Assembly (NCBI RefSeq): GCF_016901135.1
Contig: NZ_JAFEVL010000042.1
Coordinates: forward strand, 283,898 to 347,897
Length of the DNA stretch: 64,000 nucleotides
Reading direction: 5' to 3'
Source of the DNA: Martinezella lusitana
GTDB taxonomy: Bacteria > Pseudomonadota > Alphaproteobacteria > Rhizobiales > Rhizobiaceae
Numbering within the stretch: the first letter of the stretch is position 1; each line of letters begins with the position of its first letter. This document shows, piece after piece, positions 26,771 through 35,114 of this stretch. The notes beneath the pieces were generated by a model. The model was not told the origin of the DNA, searched no databases, and saw only the letters and a program-made list of their open reading frames with translations. The translations under genes were made by a program, and so were the position numbers.

Positions 26771-26986
26771 TTGTCCCGAAATTCAACGACACGTGCAGCA
26801 GCAGGCCGCTTTGACGGCAAATCGGATGCCACTCGCAAGGATCATCAAATAGTCCATGATATGATTGCGCTTTATGGAGACAGCGCGCCAACGACAGTGG
26901 CGTGGTGCGCATTTGAGGCTTGGTGCGAAGGTGACGAAGAAGAGTATCGTTTTTGGTTGAGCATCTTTCTCCGCCTGCGCAACTAG
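26771..26986 (+). CDS. Small hypothetical protein ending at the IS insertion point
   Basis: A 71-residue protein with an excellent ribosome site (GGAGGTG) five bases before a TTG start. Sequence includes DHQIVHDMIALYGDSAPTTV and EGDEEEYRFWLSIFLRLRN; I do not recognise a named family. The IS427-type IS begins exactly at its stop codon: TA is the apparent target duplication and the following G of either the IS or the old flank completes TAG, so the protein end is unchanged. Confidence 0.55.
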   Translation: MSRNSTTRAAAGRFDGKSDATRKDHQIVHDMIALYGDSAPTTVAWCAFEAWCEGDEEEYRFWLSIFLRLRN

Positions 26987-27764
26987 GCTGCGGACTCATA
27001 AAACCTAAGCCAGAGCCGGATAGCACCAAGCTTTGCAAAGGCGAGGTAAGCTGAAGCGTACCTGTCGTATCGTGTTGCGATGTGCCTGAACTGCTTGAGC
27101 TTGTTGATACAGCGTTCGACGAGATTGCATTTCTTGTACTTGCGCTTTGAGAAGGGGATTTCTTCACGTCTGTTTGATTTTGGTGGAATGACGGGCGTGC
27201 AGTTCTGATCTTCGATCATCTCCCTGATCCAGTCGGCGTCATAGCCTCTGTCGGCGAGAAGGCTCATTCCCTTGGGCAAATCTTGCAGGAGCAGTTCGGC
27301 CATCGGGGCATCATGGGCCTGACCGGGGGAGAGTTCGATCTGCAGCGGCAGACCGTGTTCGTTGACCCGCAAATGCATCTTGGTGGTCAGTCCTCCCCTC
27401 GAACGACCGATACAACAAATTCCATCCTGTTTTTTTGGGCGGCAGCTTGCTGGTGAACCCGCACACTTGTGCTGTCGATCATTTGCAGCTTCTGGCCTTT
27501 GGCCTCATAGGCAGCGATGATTGCATCCATTAGCCTGTTCCAGACACCGGCTTTCCGCCAGCGGTTGAAGCGATTGTAGACCGTCGTGTAAGGCCCATAT
27601 CTCTCGGGCAAATCTGCCCAAGGCGAACCTGACCTTAGCTGATAGAAAATACCGTTCAGCACGCGCCGGTCATCGACCCTCGGAACGCCCCGCGCCTTGT
27701 TCGGCAAAAGCGGCTTGATCACATTCCACTCAAACTCAGTCACGTCATAACGTCCGTGGGCCAT
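26983..27764 (-). CDS. IS427-group transposase made by frameshift (orfA 27387-27764, orfB 26983-27378)
   Basis: OrfA (MAHGRYDVTEFEWNVIKPLL, RSGSPWADLPERYGPYTTVY) ends soon after DSTSVRVHQQAAAQK. OrfB continues the DDE domain (IELSPGQAHDAPM, LLADRGYDADWIR, CNLVERCINKLKQFRHIATR, with the second Asp and Glu). At the join the coding strand has seven A residues (27430-27436), and reading one base back gives ICCIGRSRGGLTTKMHLRV, the normal family sequence. Programmed -1 frameshifting is established in this IS group. Confidence 0.82.
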
Positions 27765-27831
27765 CGTAAACTCCTTTCGGAGTTTGAATCAGTTTTCAGC
27801 CGATTTGCCTATCGCTTATGAACATGCGACC
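26986..27831 (-). mobile_element. IS5-family (IS427-group) insertion sequence
   Basis: An 846-bp element with two overlapping transposase frames. Imperfect ends: GGCTGCGGACTCATAA at the left and, on the other strand, GGTCGCATGTTCATAA at the right, with TA on both sides as the target duplication. A second copy of the right-end 11-mer TGCGACCTAGA lies at 28551-28561. Confidence 0.8.
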
Positions 27832-27908
27832 TAGAGTAGCTGTTCTGCTGCCCGCAACAGCCACAGCTGAAGCGTGACTACGGTATCGGAAGATTGTATG
27901 CTTGTCGC

Positions 27909-28487
27909 ATGGGACTACTGATCTTCAGCACCAACGTCACCTTAGACGGCTGTGTCGACCACCAAGAAGGAATCGCCGACAACGAGACACACGCCTTCTT
28001 CACTCGCCTCATGGACGAGAGCGGGGCGATGTTGTGGGGCCGCGTCACCTACGAGATGATGGAGAGCTACTGGCCAGCGGTCGCCCGCGGCGAAGCGGAG
28101 GTACCGCCGCCGATGCGCGAGTGGGCGGTTAAGCTGGATGCCAAGCCGAAGTACGTGGTGTCGTCTACGCGAAACGACTTCCCGTGGAACAATAGCCACC
28201 ACATCGCCGGTGATCTGCGAACAGGCGTGCAGAATCTCAAGGGTGCGACCCCGGCGGGCGTGCTCCTCGGTAGCGGCAAGCTCGCGGCTGAGCTGGATCG
28301 GCTGGATTTGATCGACGAGTACAAGTTCCTCGTTCACCCCAGGATCGTCGGCCACGGCCCCACTCTATACGAGAGCGGCTTGCCTAGCGCGCGACAGCTC
28401 GAATTGGTTTCGGCGAAGCCGCTCCACAACGGCGTTGTTGCTATGCACTACCGACGCTCTTTGACGAAAGTCGCAAGGCAGGAATAG
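27909..28487 (+). CDS. RibD C-terminal / dihydrofolate reductase-like protein
   Basis: A 192-residue RibD_C-type reductase: MGLLIFSTNVTLDGCVDHQE at the start, AMLWGRVTYEMMESYWP, LLGSGKLAAELDRLDLIDEY, and FLVHPRIVGHGPTLYESGLP. Proteins of this family bind NADPH and reduce unknown pterin-like substrates; they are common singletons. ATG at 27909 is preferred to TTG at 27894. The gene sits directly beside an IS427-type IS and between two copies of its end-like sequence. Confidence 0.82.
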   Translation: MGLLIFSTNVTLDGCVDHQEGIADNETHAFFTRLMDESGAMLWGRVTYEMMESYWPAVARGEAEVPPPMREWAVKLDAKPKYVVSSTRNDFPWNNSHHIAGDLRTGVQNLKGATPAGVLLGSGKLAAELDRLDLIDEYKFLVHPRIVGHGPTLYESGLPSARQLELVSAKPLHNGVVAMHYRRSLTKVARQE

Positions 28488-28946
28488 CTCATAGCCGGAT
28501 TTTCACAACCGTGGGCGAGGTCTTCTCTGCGGCAACAAAATTAATGAGTATGCGACCTAGAAAGGCTTCGATTTCACTGATGGATTCGAAAAACCGCCGT
28601 CGCCATGCGCTGGCCGCTTAGGAGTTCAGCCTGCCGAATTAGCCTCAGCTTGGATTCCGGCCGGCTAGCTGAGCTTATCCCGGAAACGCTATTTGACGTT
28701 CCCCTATATTGGGAGATGAACCGTCTTGCCGCTGATCGGCTGGTTGACTGACGCGCGAGGTTACGATCGTCGCTAAGCATCGTCTGCTGGGCTGAAACGA
28801 AGCCGAAACGTCAAGAACTTCATCGCCATGACGGGCGAGAAGCGACGGGAAAATAATCCGCTAGGCTCAAGGCGAGAAGCGCCGTGAGTGGCCCTAGCCC
28901 ACTCTGCGGCGTTTCGATAGTTTTATCTCCTTCACCTTGTGCAAAG

Positions 28947-29035
28947 TCGAACTTTCGATCCCGTCATTCCGTTGAAGCGGACGAGATGTCCGACGAAAGC
29001 CGCAAATGCTGCTCTGATATGAGGGGAATCGAACC
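28947..29035 (+). repeat. Dispersed repeat, copy A
   Basis: The stretch starting CGAACTTTCGATCCCGTCAT and then TCCGTTGAAGCGG...CCGACGAAAGCCGCAAA is matched at 46821-46905 by TGAACTTCCGACCCGGTCAC, TCCGTTGAATCG...CCGAAGAAAGCCGCAAA in the same orientation. It may be the remains of an IS end; identity not established. Confidence 0.5.
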
Positions 29036-29054
29036 GGCGCACGCCGAAAGCCGG

Positions 29055-29250
29055 CGTTGAAAGATGCGAGTATAGCCGCTTGGAACTGTAGACCTGTTCG
29101 ATGAACCTCGACAATCGTTCGGCTACGTCCGTAGAGCTCTAGTCGTCAGCAATATAGACAGTCTTCGACTATCAGAGTTTTCATGAAGCTCTCAGCCTAC
29201 GCGTTGTGATAACGGTTGCAGACCGCGTTCATGGAGCCGGTAGCCCAGAT
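29055..29250 (-). pseudogene. IS3-family transposase (orfB) C-terminal remnant
   Basis: The minus strand reads NRYHNA-stop-AESFMKTLIVEDCLY-stop and later RFIEQVYSSKRLYSHLST, which matches the IS3 OrfB ending (N-Y-x-NA-x-AESFMKTLK ... FIEEVYN-x-KRLHSALGY). Stops and frame changes show decay. No complete ends were found. Confidence 0.7.
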
Positions 29251-29418
29251 CCGCAGCCGGACCAGACGGCTCACAAGATATTATCTTTATTGAATTCTTT
29301 CCGAGTCAGTCTCTTAGGATTCTCGATCAACCGATAGTCTTTACCCAACGCAATAGCCGCCAGATTCACGACATACCGCACCGAAGAAAAATGGGCTGTG
29401 GCTTAGATGTGAGCTCTT

Positions 29419-30576
29419 TCAGGCGGGTGACGCAAAAGAGGCGACAAGTCTGACAAGGTCAACCTGGCGCCGAACACCCGTTTTCTCGAAAACGCGGAGA
29501 AGATGCGTTTTGACGGTGGCGCTCCCCAGGCCAAGCTCATCCGAGATCTCCCGCCGGGTCCGGCCCGCAACCAACATCTCCGCGATCCTTACCTCTGCAG
29601 GGGTCAAACCATACAGGGCCGCGAATGCATCAAATGGAAGACTTATCGGTCTATCCGCCGGTGTGACGAAGAGGGCCGCCGTCGCTCGCCGGAACAGGCC
29701 GGGGCGACTTTCCCGCCTTTCCAGCGGCAGGACATGGATGATATAGGGCTCCCCGGAGGGGCCGTGGATGGGAAAACCGGTGCCGCCGCGGCGTCCGAGC
29801 AGCATCTCATCACCGGCCGCCTGGGCGACTGCATCCTCCACAGCGGACGAAGCATCCAGGACGGCAATGCGGCCATTTGTGACTTTGATCGGATCCTTGC
29901 GGGCCAGCATCGCCTCGGCGACGGGATTGGTATGGATCAGAGCCATCAATTCATCCACCAGCACGACGCCAACCGAGAGGCCATCCAGCACTGATGCAAC
30001 GTTGGCGGCTGCAATTGACTGCAATTCGAGCAATTGGCTGATTGCTATAGCGCGCCGGAAATGCGGCGCCAGAAGTCGCAGGCTGTCGACTTCCCCATTT
30101 CCCACGATACCGGCCGTGCTATGCCGGCCAAACGAAAGCGTGGAGACCATGCGTGTATTGCGCTCCAATCCGATCGCAACCGCATCGATGACACCTTGGG
30201 GGCCAGCCCATTCGATAAAATAGCGGCTGGCCAAGAGAGTGGCATTCGGCACGACCCTGGACTGGACTATGGGTTCCTCAAGCGGGTATTGTTTGACGCG
30301 GGCGTCGCCGCCCCAGAGCTCCACGAGATCGTTGCCATAGTATGGAAGCTCGCCGAGTTTCACTGAATCGATGCCCGTCGAAACGCCAAGCACAACGTTG
30401 CCACCCGGCAGGGGATACACCCCGAGAACCGCATAGCAGAAGTCGAGTTCTCTTCGAATACTATCGACAACCGACTGCCACAGTCCGGGATCGAGAACAC
30501 AATCGTATATCGTGCCGATAAGTGTGGAAATCCGTTCCAAAGGATAGGTTCGACCAACCATATTGTCCAACACCAT
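29419..30576 (-). CDS. LuxR-type HTH transcriptional regulator
   Basis: A 385-residue protein. The C-terminal 65 residues form a LuxR HTH: YGLTPAEVRIAEMLVAGRTR, REISDELGLGSATVKTHLLR, VFEKTGVRRQVDLVRLV. The N-terminal 300 residues have no autoinducer-binding domain of the classic type; MALIHTNPVAEAMLAR suggests a PAS-like region. A paralogue lies at 31935-33062 in the opposite direction with a LysE-type exporter between them. Confidence 0.85.
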   Translation of the reverse strand: MVLDNMVGRTYPLERISTLIGTIYDCVLDPGLWQSVVDSIRRELDFCYAVLGVYPLPGGNVVLGVSTGIDSVKLGELPYYGNDLVELWGGDARVKQYPLEEPIVQSRVVPNATLLASRYFIEWAGPQGVIDAVAIGLERNTRMVSTLSFGRHSTAGIVGNGEVDSLRLLAPHFRRAIAISQLLELQSIAAANVASVLDGLSVGVVLVDELMALIHTNPVAEAMLARKDPIKVTNGRIAVLDASSAVEDAVAQAAGDEMLLGRRGGTGFPIHGPSGEPYIIHVLPLERRESRPGLFRRATAALFVTPADRPISLPFDAFAALYGLTPAEVRIAEMLVAGRTRREISDELGLGSATVKTHLLRVFEKTGVRRQVDLVRLVASFASPA

Positions 30577-30873
30577 AGTTAATGAAACTGAGGAGATGAC
30601 CTGTTCTTTGCGAATATCGGCTCGCGTGGGCTAATCCTCACCCGAGATCCGAGTATACATGCTGAAAACGACATGAAGAGCATTTAAAATGCCATTTTAC
30701 ATCTGCAGGAAAAAGAGGCGCCGTACGTCAAGCGTAATCCAAATGCCGAGAAACCCGCTCCGCTTGCGGTCGGGAAACGCCCTGGGAACTTCTTCAGTCG
30801 ATCGATATTGCCGCAGCGCGCTATCCGAAGGATCAAGACGCGCGCGGACCGGCGCAGGACTTGGGCACAACAC
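30577..30873. other. Gap between LuxR-type and LysE-type genes, nothing recognised
   Basis: Nearly 300 bases. The upstream region of the leftward LuxR-type gene lies here, without a clear promoter match. The plus-strand frame at 30689 is Arg-rich and looks non-coding. Confidence 0.4.
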
Positions 30874-31497
30874 CTACGGAAGAGAAGACAATAGTGTCGT
30901 TATACCGAGAAATAGAAATACCGCTGCAAAGAATAGATCAAAGCGATCGAGGTGACGCCCCGAAAGCGATTGCAGCCTGTCATTTGATGCCATCACAGCG
31001 ACCATGGTAAACCAGCCCGCCGCAATTACGAAGATCACACCAGCGCAAACAAAGGTCAAGAAAGAAGAGGATGCGACAAGGTGGGAAGACGCGAAAAACA
31101 TAGCGGTGACCGGATTGGCCATCGCAGTGAGGAAAGCCATCCTGAAATAACCCGATGTAGGTTCCGCGGCCGTCGAATGCGTCCACCTTGCCACCACGCG
31201 TGTGCGGCTCAAGGACTTGACAGAGAGATAAACGAGATAAGTACCGAAAAACACCGCGCCTAGCCGTTTCGTCGTATCGCTTACGGGCAAGAGACCAGTG
31301 CAGAGCGTTACTGCGAGATAAAGCAGACAGGCGCCGAGCGCGACGCCAAGAGCCGCAGCAACCGCATTCGCGCGCTGCGAATGCAGCCCGGCGGCGGAAA
31401 CGATCATCAAATTCGGCCCGGGAGAGATGGCCAGCAAAAGATAGGACAGGCCGAAGGATATCAAATGCCCTGCGGGACTTTCGAAACTGTCAAGCAT
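30874..31497 (-). CDS. LysE/RhtB-family amino-acid exporter
   Basis: A 207-residue protein with about six membrane helices. ISFGLSYLLLAISPGPNLMI carries the family's PGP motif, followed by GVALGACLLYLAVTLCTGLL, and MAFLTAMANPVTAMFFASSH has the conserved NP turn. LysE proteins export amino acids or homoserine lactone-like compounds. It stands between two paralogous LuxR-type genes, so its export substrate may be the signal or metabolite they sense. Confidence 0.88.
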   Translation of the reverse strand: MLDSFESPAGHLISFGLSYLLLAISPGPNLMIVSAAGLHSQRANAVAAALGVALGACLLYLAVTLCTGLLPVSDTTKRLGAVFFGTYLVYLSVKSLSRTRVVARWTHSTAAEPTSGYFRMAFLTAMANPVTAMFFASSHLVASSSFLTFVCAGVIFVIAAGWFTMVAVMASNDRLQSLSGRHLDRFDLFFAAVFLFLGITTLLSSLP

Positions 31498-31934
31498 GGT
31501 GCCATGTCCATTCTATGCAACGGTTTGCAACACCTGGGCCCAGTGTGATCGTGTCTGCCAGCCTGGCAGCCCCCATGCCAGGCTGGCACCACGGTTGCGC
31601 GCCGTTACCTTCAGAAAACGGCGCGCCCGACCGTGATGCGAGCCCTTTGCCGGCCCGCATCCTTTGATATCGCGGAACTCGAAAAATTCTTCGCCAAGCC
31701 GTGGTACGCATCACATCTGCAAGATCTGCCATATCCACCCGCCCCGGCTGCTCCAGCCTGACGGGAAAATCATCACCCTGGCCGTGCATTTTCTGCTTGA
31801 CGCTTTCAACCTTTCAGATTTCTTTAAGGTTGGCGTCCGCCATTTGGTGGATGCTGCAAGACTTTCCAGATCTCTGCCATGTCGAATTACGCAAAGTTGC
31901 CGGTGGAGGCGGCAGCCCAATCTCGGAGCATCCA
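31498..31934. other. Gap upstream of the second LuxR-type gene
   Basis: A rightward open frame crosses this region from 31701 but does not look coding. Bases 31795-31860 (CTTTCAACCTTTCAGATTTC, then GTTGGCGTCCGCCATTTGGT) are matched in inverted orientation at about 33150-33215. Otherwise nothing recognised. Confidence 0.4.
31795..31860 (+). repeat. Diverged inverted repeat, left copy
   Basis: Shares the framework CTTTC-x-x-CCAGATTT, GTTGGC-x-TC, CCATTTGGTGGA with the complement of about 33150-33215. The two copies flank the second LuxR-type gene. They look like an old element end pair or duplicated regulatory region. Confidence 0.4.
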
Positions 31935-33062
31935 ATGTCCGAACAGCACGAATTCGCGCAACGCATGTCAGATCTCATAGGCGCTATCTATGATTGTGTT
32001 CTTATGCCTGAAAAATGGGGGGGTGTTATCGACGCGATACGCGCCGAATTCAACTTCCACAATGCAATCCTCTCCGTAACGGCGCATGAGGGAATTCATC
32101 TTCTGGGCGCCTTGGTGGGCGTCGACAGCTATTGGTCCGCCCGAATGCTAAACTATGGATCGGCGGTTACGGACGCTTGGGGCGGCATCGAGAAACTGAC
32201 CGAGTATCCGCTTGAGGAGCCGGTCGTGCAGTCTCGCGCGATGCCCGGATACGATCTCGAAGGCAATCGTTATTTCGTTGAATGGGTAAGGCCGCAAGGT
32301 ATTACGGACGCCGTCAACATCAGTCTAGAGCACAATACAACGACTCTATCGAACTTTACGCTTGGGCGACACGGCTCGGCGGGGCCGATCACCGATGGGG
32401 AAATCGAGGGGCTGAGGATGCTGGCTCCGCATATCCGGCGGGCTGTCGCAATCAGCCAGGTCCTGGAACTGAAAACGATAGAAATTTCCACCTTCGCCTC
32501 GACGCTTGATACGTTCAATTCAGCGATCGTGCTTGTCGACGAAGACGCCATCTGTGTTCATACCAACGCCGTGGCAACCGCAATGCTGAACGCCAAGGAT
32601 CCGCTCACGCTGAATGATGGGCGCCTCGCTTTGCCGCGGCAGGCTGCCACGGCCGCTTTGAAGGAAGCGGTCAAAAGTGCCGCGACCGGCCCGCTGACGT
32701 CGCCGCCGAGACGCTCGGGCATCCCGGCGACCCGCCGCGACGGAACGCCGATGATCCTGCATGTCATGCCGCTTCATCGCGATATCCTTCAGAATGCGGT
32801 TGCCGCGATTTTCGTGTCACCATCGGTCGCCTCCCCGCAAATGCCGGCTGACGCCCTGGCATTGCTCTACGGCCTTACTCCAGCAGAAACGCGCGTCTTC
32901 GAGATGATCGTGGCGGGACAAACTCAAAGAGGTATCGCCGTAAAGCTCGGGCTCGCCGCAAGCACGATCAAGACGCATCTTCTTCGTGTCTTCGAGAAGA
33001 CCGGCTGCAAGCGTCAGACCGATCTCGTGAGGCTGGCGGCATCACTTTCCATTCCGCTTTGA
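31935..33062 (+). CDS. LuxR-type HTH transcriptional regulator, paralogue
   Basis: A 375-residue protein with a C-terminal LuxR HTH: YGLTPAETRVFEMIVAGQTQ, GIAVKLGLAASTIKTHLLRV, FEKTGCKRQTDLVRLAASL. Its N-terminal region resembles that of the 29419-30576 protein along its length (LIGAIYDCVLMPEKWGGVID against LIGTIYDCVLDPGLWQSVVD; YPLEEPVVQSRAMPG against YPLEEPIVQSRVVPN). I set the start at ATG 31935 with GGAG six bases ahead rather than 31701. Confidence 0.85.
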   Translation: MSEQHEFAQRMSDLIGAIYDCVLMPEKWGGVIDAIRAEFNFHNAILSVTAHEGIHLLGALVGVDSYWSARMLNYGSAVTDAWGGIEKLTEYPLEEPVVQSRAMPGYDLEGNRYFVEWVRPQGITDAVNISLEHNTTTLSNFTLGRHGSAGPITDGEIEGLRMLAPHIRRAVAISQVLELKTIEISTFASTLDTFNSAIVLVDEDAICVHTNAVATAMLNAKDPLTLNDGRLALPRQAATAALKEAVKSAATGPLTSPPRRSGIPATRRDGTPMILHVMPLHRDILQNAVAAIFVSPSVASPQMPADALALLYGLTPAETRVFEMIVAGQTQRGIAVKLGLAASTIKTHLLRVFEKTGCKRQTDLVRLAASLSIPL

Positions 33063-33438
33063 CCCGCTGTTGATGCCGCCCTCGGTCTCTGCGCCTGGAC
33101 CACACGATTGATTCCTCAAATGGCACTGCTTCGCGCGCCTTAACCACACGCGTCTCCACCAAACGGTTGATGCCAACATCAGAAAAATCTGGAACGAAAG
33201 ATGCGTGACCTCGAACACGGATGTGCGGCGACTTGGCCAGGCGACGGCGTGAGCGGGAATTCGGGATTGATCGTCGCGCGCGCCATCAACCAGATGGCGA
33301 AAAGAAAGCCGGGTGAAGGTTAACTTTGAACGAAGTGTCACGTGTTTACCCACCACCTCGGATACATGGCAACCGGCGGAATATACCAACAAAATTCGCC
33401 AAGATACGAGAATTTCATTTGTCTGGCGGAGGTCGTGC
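33063..33438. other. Gap before the membrane/HerA gene set
   Basis: Contains the right copy of the diverged inverted repeat (about 33150-33215). An in-frame GTG at 33313 would extend the next gene by 42 codons, but the translated lead is unlike the rest. No promoter was identified with confidence. Confidence 0.4.
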
Positions 33439-35091
33439 TTGTTTAATCGAGATCCTAAGAATTCGGACGAGACAGACTGGCGTTTGGTCACGTTGGTAAT
33501 TCTTAGCGCCGCCGCGATTTTTATGGCTGGCGTGGATATGCCATCGCTTTCGGCAATTGAAATTTCCCTAATTCATCTTTTTGCATCTTTGCTTTCGGCA
33601 ATTATAATTTTTGCTGTTTTGGTATTTCACTGGGATTCAATGGTGAAGTTTACCAGGCTGACGACGTTTTGGCGCGTTCTTCTAATACTCGTTCTGATTG
33701 TTTCGAACGTCTTGATTGCTTATGGCGCCTTTGTCGACTCGCCGAGGGCGTCAATTGCCACGGTGCTTTCGGTTTTTGCTTCATTTTATGCAATTTGGTC
33801 CATGCTGTTCGAGCTACTTCTCGAGCGATTCTTCCCCTTGAACCCACGTGAAAAGCAAAAAAAAGAACCGGCTAACAGAAATTTAAAAAGCTACGCCATC
33901 AGGTTCTGGATATTATTTTCCAGTATAATGGGTCTAAACGCTACCATTGGTGATGAAGGATTCGTTAAATCTCATTTTTCACCCAGCTTTGTTGATATAT
34001 TTTCTATAATTAATATGATATTATCATTTATTATATGTTTACTTATTATAAGAATATCTTCTATTTATTTAAACAAAATGATGATTTCTACGAAAAACAA
34101 AACTATTTGCTTTATACTTTCCTTAGTAGGATCTATAACGTTCAATATTTTTCTCAATTATATCTCAAAAACCCCACCATACAGTAACAGACTAAGTTTT
34201 ACTATTGAGATGACGATCCTTACTTTGTGCGGATTTATTGGCCTATTTTCCTGGTCATTCGGCGATTTCTTTCAACCAAAGGGATCACCCCAAGCCCAAA
34301 CGCCGGCCAAAAGGGATGCTTATGAGCCCTCTACCGCCCCCGCACTCTCAAGACATCGTTCGGAGACGGTGTCGTCCAATCTCGCTTTTGCAGCAGAAAA
34401 TGTACAACCAAAGGAAGCAATAGCGACTTCCGAAACCCTGGGAGCATCTCCAATGCGCCGACGTGGCTGGCAACTTCCCGACCCTCAGTCGGTCTCTGAT
34501 ACATCGCCTCCACGGCAGGAAGAACACACAATCCCCAGGACCCCACCGGCACTCACTGGGCAACAAATACCGGCGCAGACGATGGCCGGCAGCATTGCCG
34601 GCCAGGTCACCGATGTCGAACAAGCGACACTTCAGAGCGGCCAAACTAACGTGCCCATTCTCACGCTTCGGCTTGAGCGAAATGATCCCCATGCGGGACG
34701 GACCTTTGTCGCCAGCGTGAGGCTGGTGGGCACCAGCGTGAGCGGATTCGCCGACGTCGGCGACTGGGTGGAAGCCATCGGCCGAAAGAGTCCGACGTTT
34801 CTCGCCGCCACGCGATGCGTCAATCACACCACGCAAGCCGTCTACATCGGTGGGCTGACCAGCAGGTGGCCGTGGGCACGACAGGGCCTTTTTAAAGTCG
34901 TTACTACCATCGTGGGTGTCGCAATTATGTTACTTGTGTTCTCGCAGTTGTCCTCTCAGTTCAACCAAGCGGGTCGCCAGATGCTATCCAATTTTCAACA
35001 GGCCTCCCAACAGATGCAATCCGATTTCGAGAAATCTTCCCCCCCAACCATACACTTCAATTTACCTGCCCCTGTAGTGCCGAAGCGTTGA
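33439..35091 (+). CDS. Polytopic membrane protein with C-terminal soluble domain (HerA-cassette gene 1)
   Basis: Not recognised as a named family. From TTG 33439 (GGAGG six bases ahead) it is 550 residues. Residues ~15-290 contain about seven or eight hydrophobic segments (WRLVTLVILSAAAIFMAG, FWRVLLILVLIVSNVLIAYG, IFSIINMILSFIICLLIIRI, EMTILTLCGFIGLFSWSF). Then a ~95-residue Pro/Ser/Thr-rich linker, a compact beta-type domain at ~383-470 (GSIAGQVTDVEQATLQSGQT, GFADVGDWVEAIGRKSP) that could be OB-like, a last helix (GLFKVVTTIVGVAIMLLVFS) and a Gln-rich amphipathic tail. Bases 33900-34250 are markedly AT-rich, suggesting transfer. Its stop overlaps the open frame of the ATPase gene. Confidence 0.7.
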   Translation: MFNRDPKNSDETDWRLVTLVILSAAAIFMAGVDMPSLSAIEISLIHLFASLLSAIIIFAVLVFHWDSMVKFTRLTTFWRVLLILVLIVSNVLIAYGAFVDSPRASIATVLSVFASFYAIWSMLFELLLERFFPLNPREKQKKEPANRNLKSYAIRFWILFSSIMGLNATIGDEGFVKSHFSPSFVDIFSIINMILSFIICLLIIRISSIYLNKMMISTKNKTICFILSLVGSITFNIFLNYISKTPPYSNRLSFTIEMTILTLCGFIGLFSWSFGDFFQPKGSPQAQTPAKRDAYEPSTAPALSRHRSETVSSNLAFAAENVQPKEAIATSETLGASPMRRRGWQLPDPQSVSDTSPPRQEEHTIPRTPPALTGQQIPAQTMAGSIAGQVTDVEQATLQSGQTNVPILTLRLERNDPHAGRTFVASVRLVGTSVSGFADVGDWVEAIGRKSPTFLAATRCVNHTTQAVYIGGLTSRWPWARQGLFKVVTTIVGVAIMLLVFSQLSSQFNQAGRQMLSNFQQASQQMQSDFEKSSPPTIHFNLPAPVVPKR

Positions 35092-35114
35092 TTGCAGGAG
35101 GAGAGCCTCAAGCC

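Larger units (their letters stand above)
28488..29418. other. Gene-free stretch with IS debris
   Basis: No intact gene seen. 28551-28561 repeats the right end of the IS427-type IS. 28947-29035 is a dispersed repeat also found at 46821-46905. 29055-29250 (minus) is an eroded IS3-type transposase end. The segment 28562-28940 shows no recognisable coding or repeat signal. Confidence 0.6.

Noticed and set aside
30689..30955. Arg-rich 88-codon plus-strand frame
   Set aside because: Biased composition, no ribosome site, and overlap with the LysE-type gene.
31701..31934. N-terminal extension of the second LuxR-type protein
   Set aside because: The paralogue lacks it, the sequence is unlike protein, and the ATG at 31935 has a good ribosome site.
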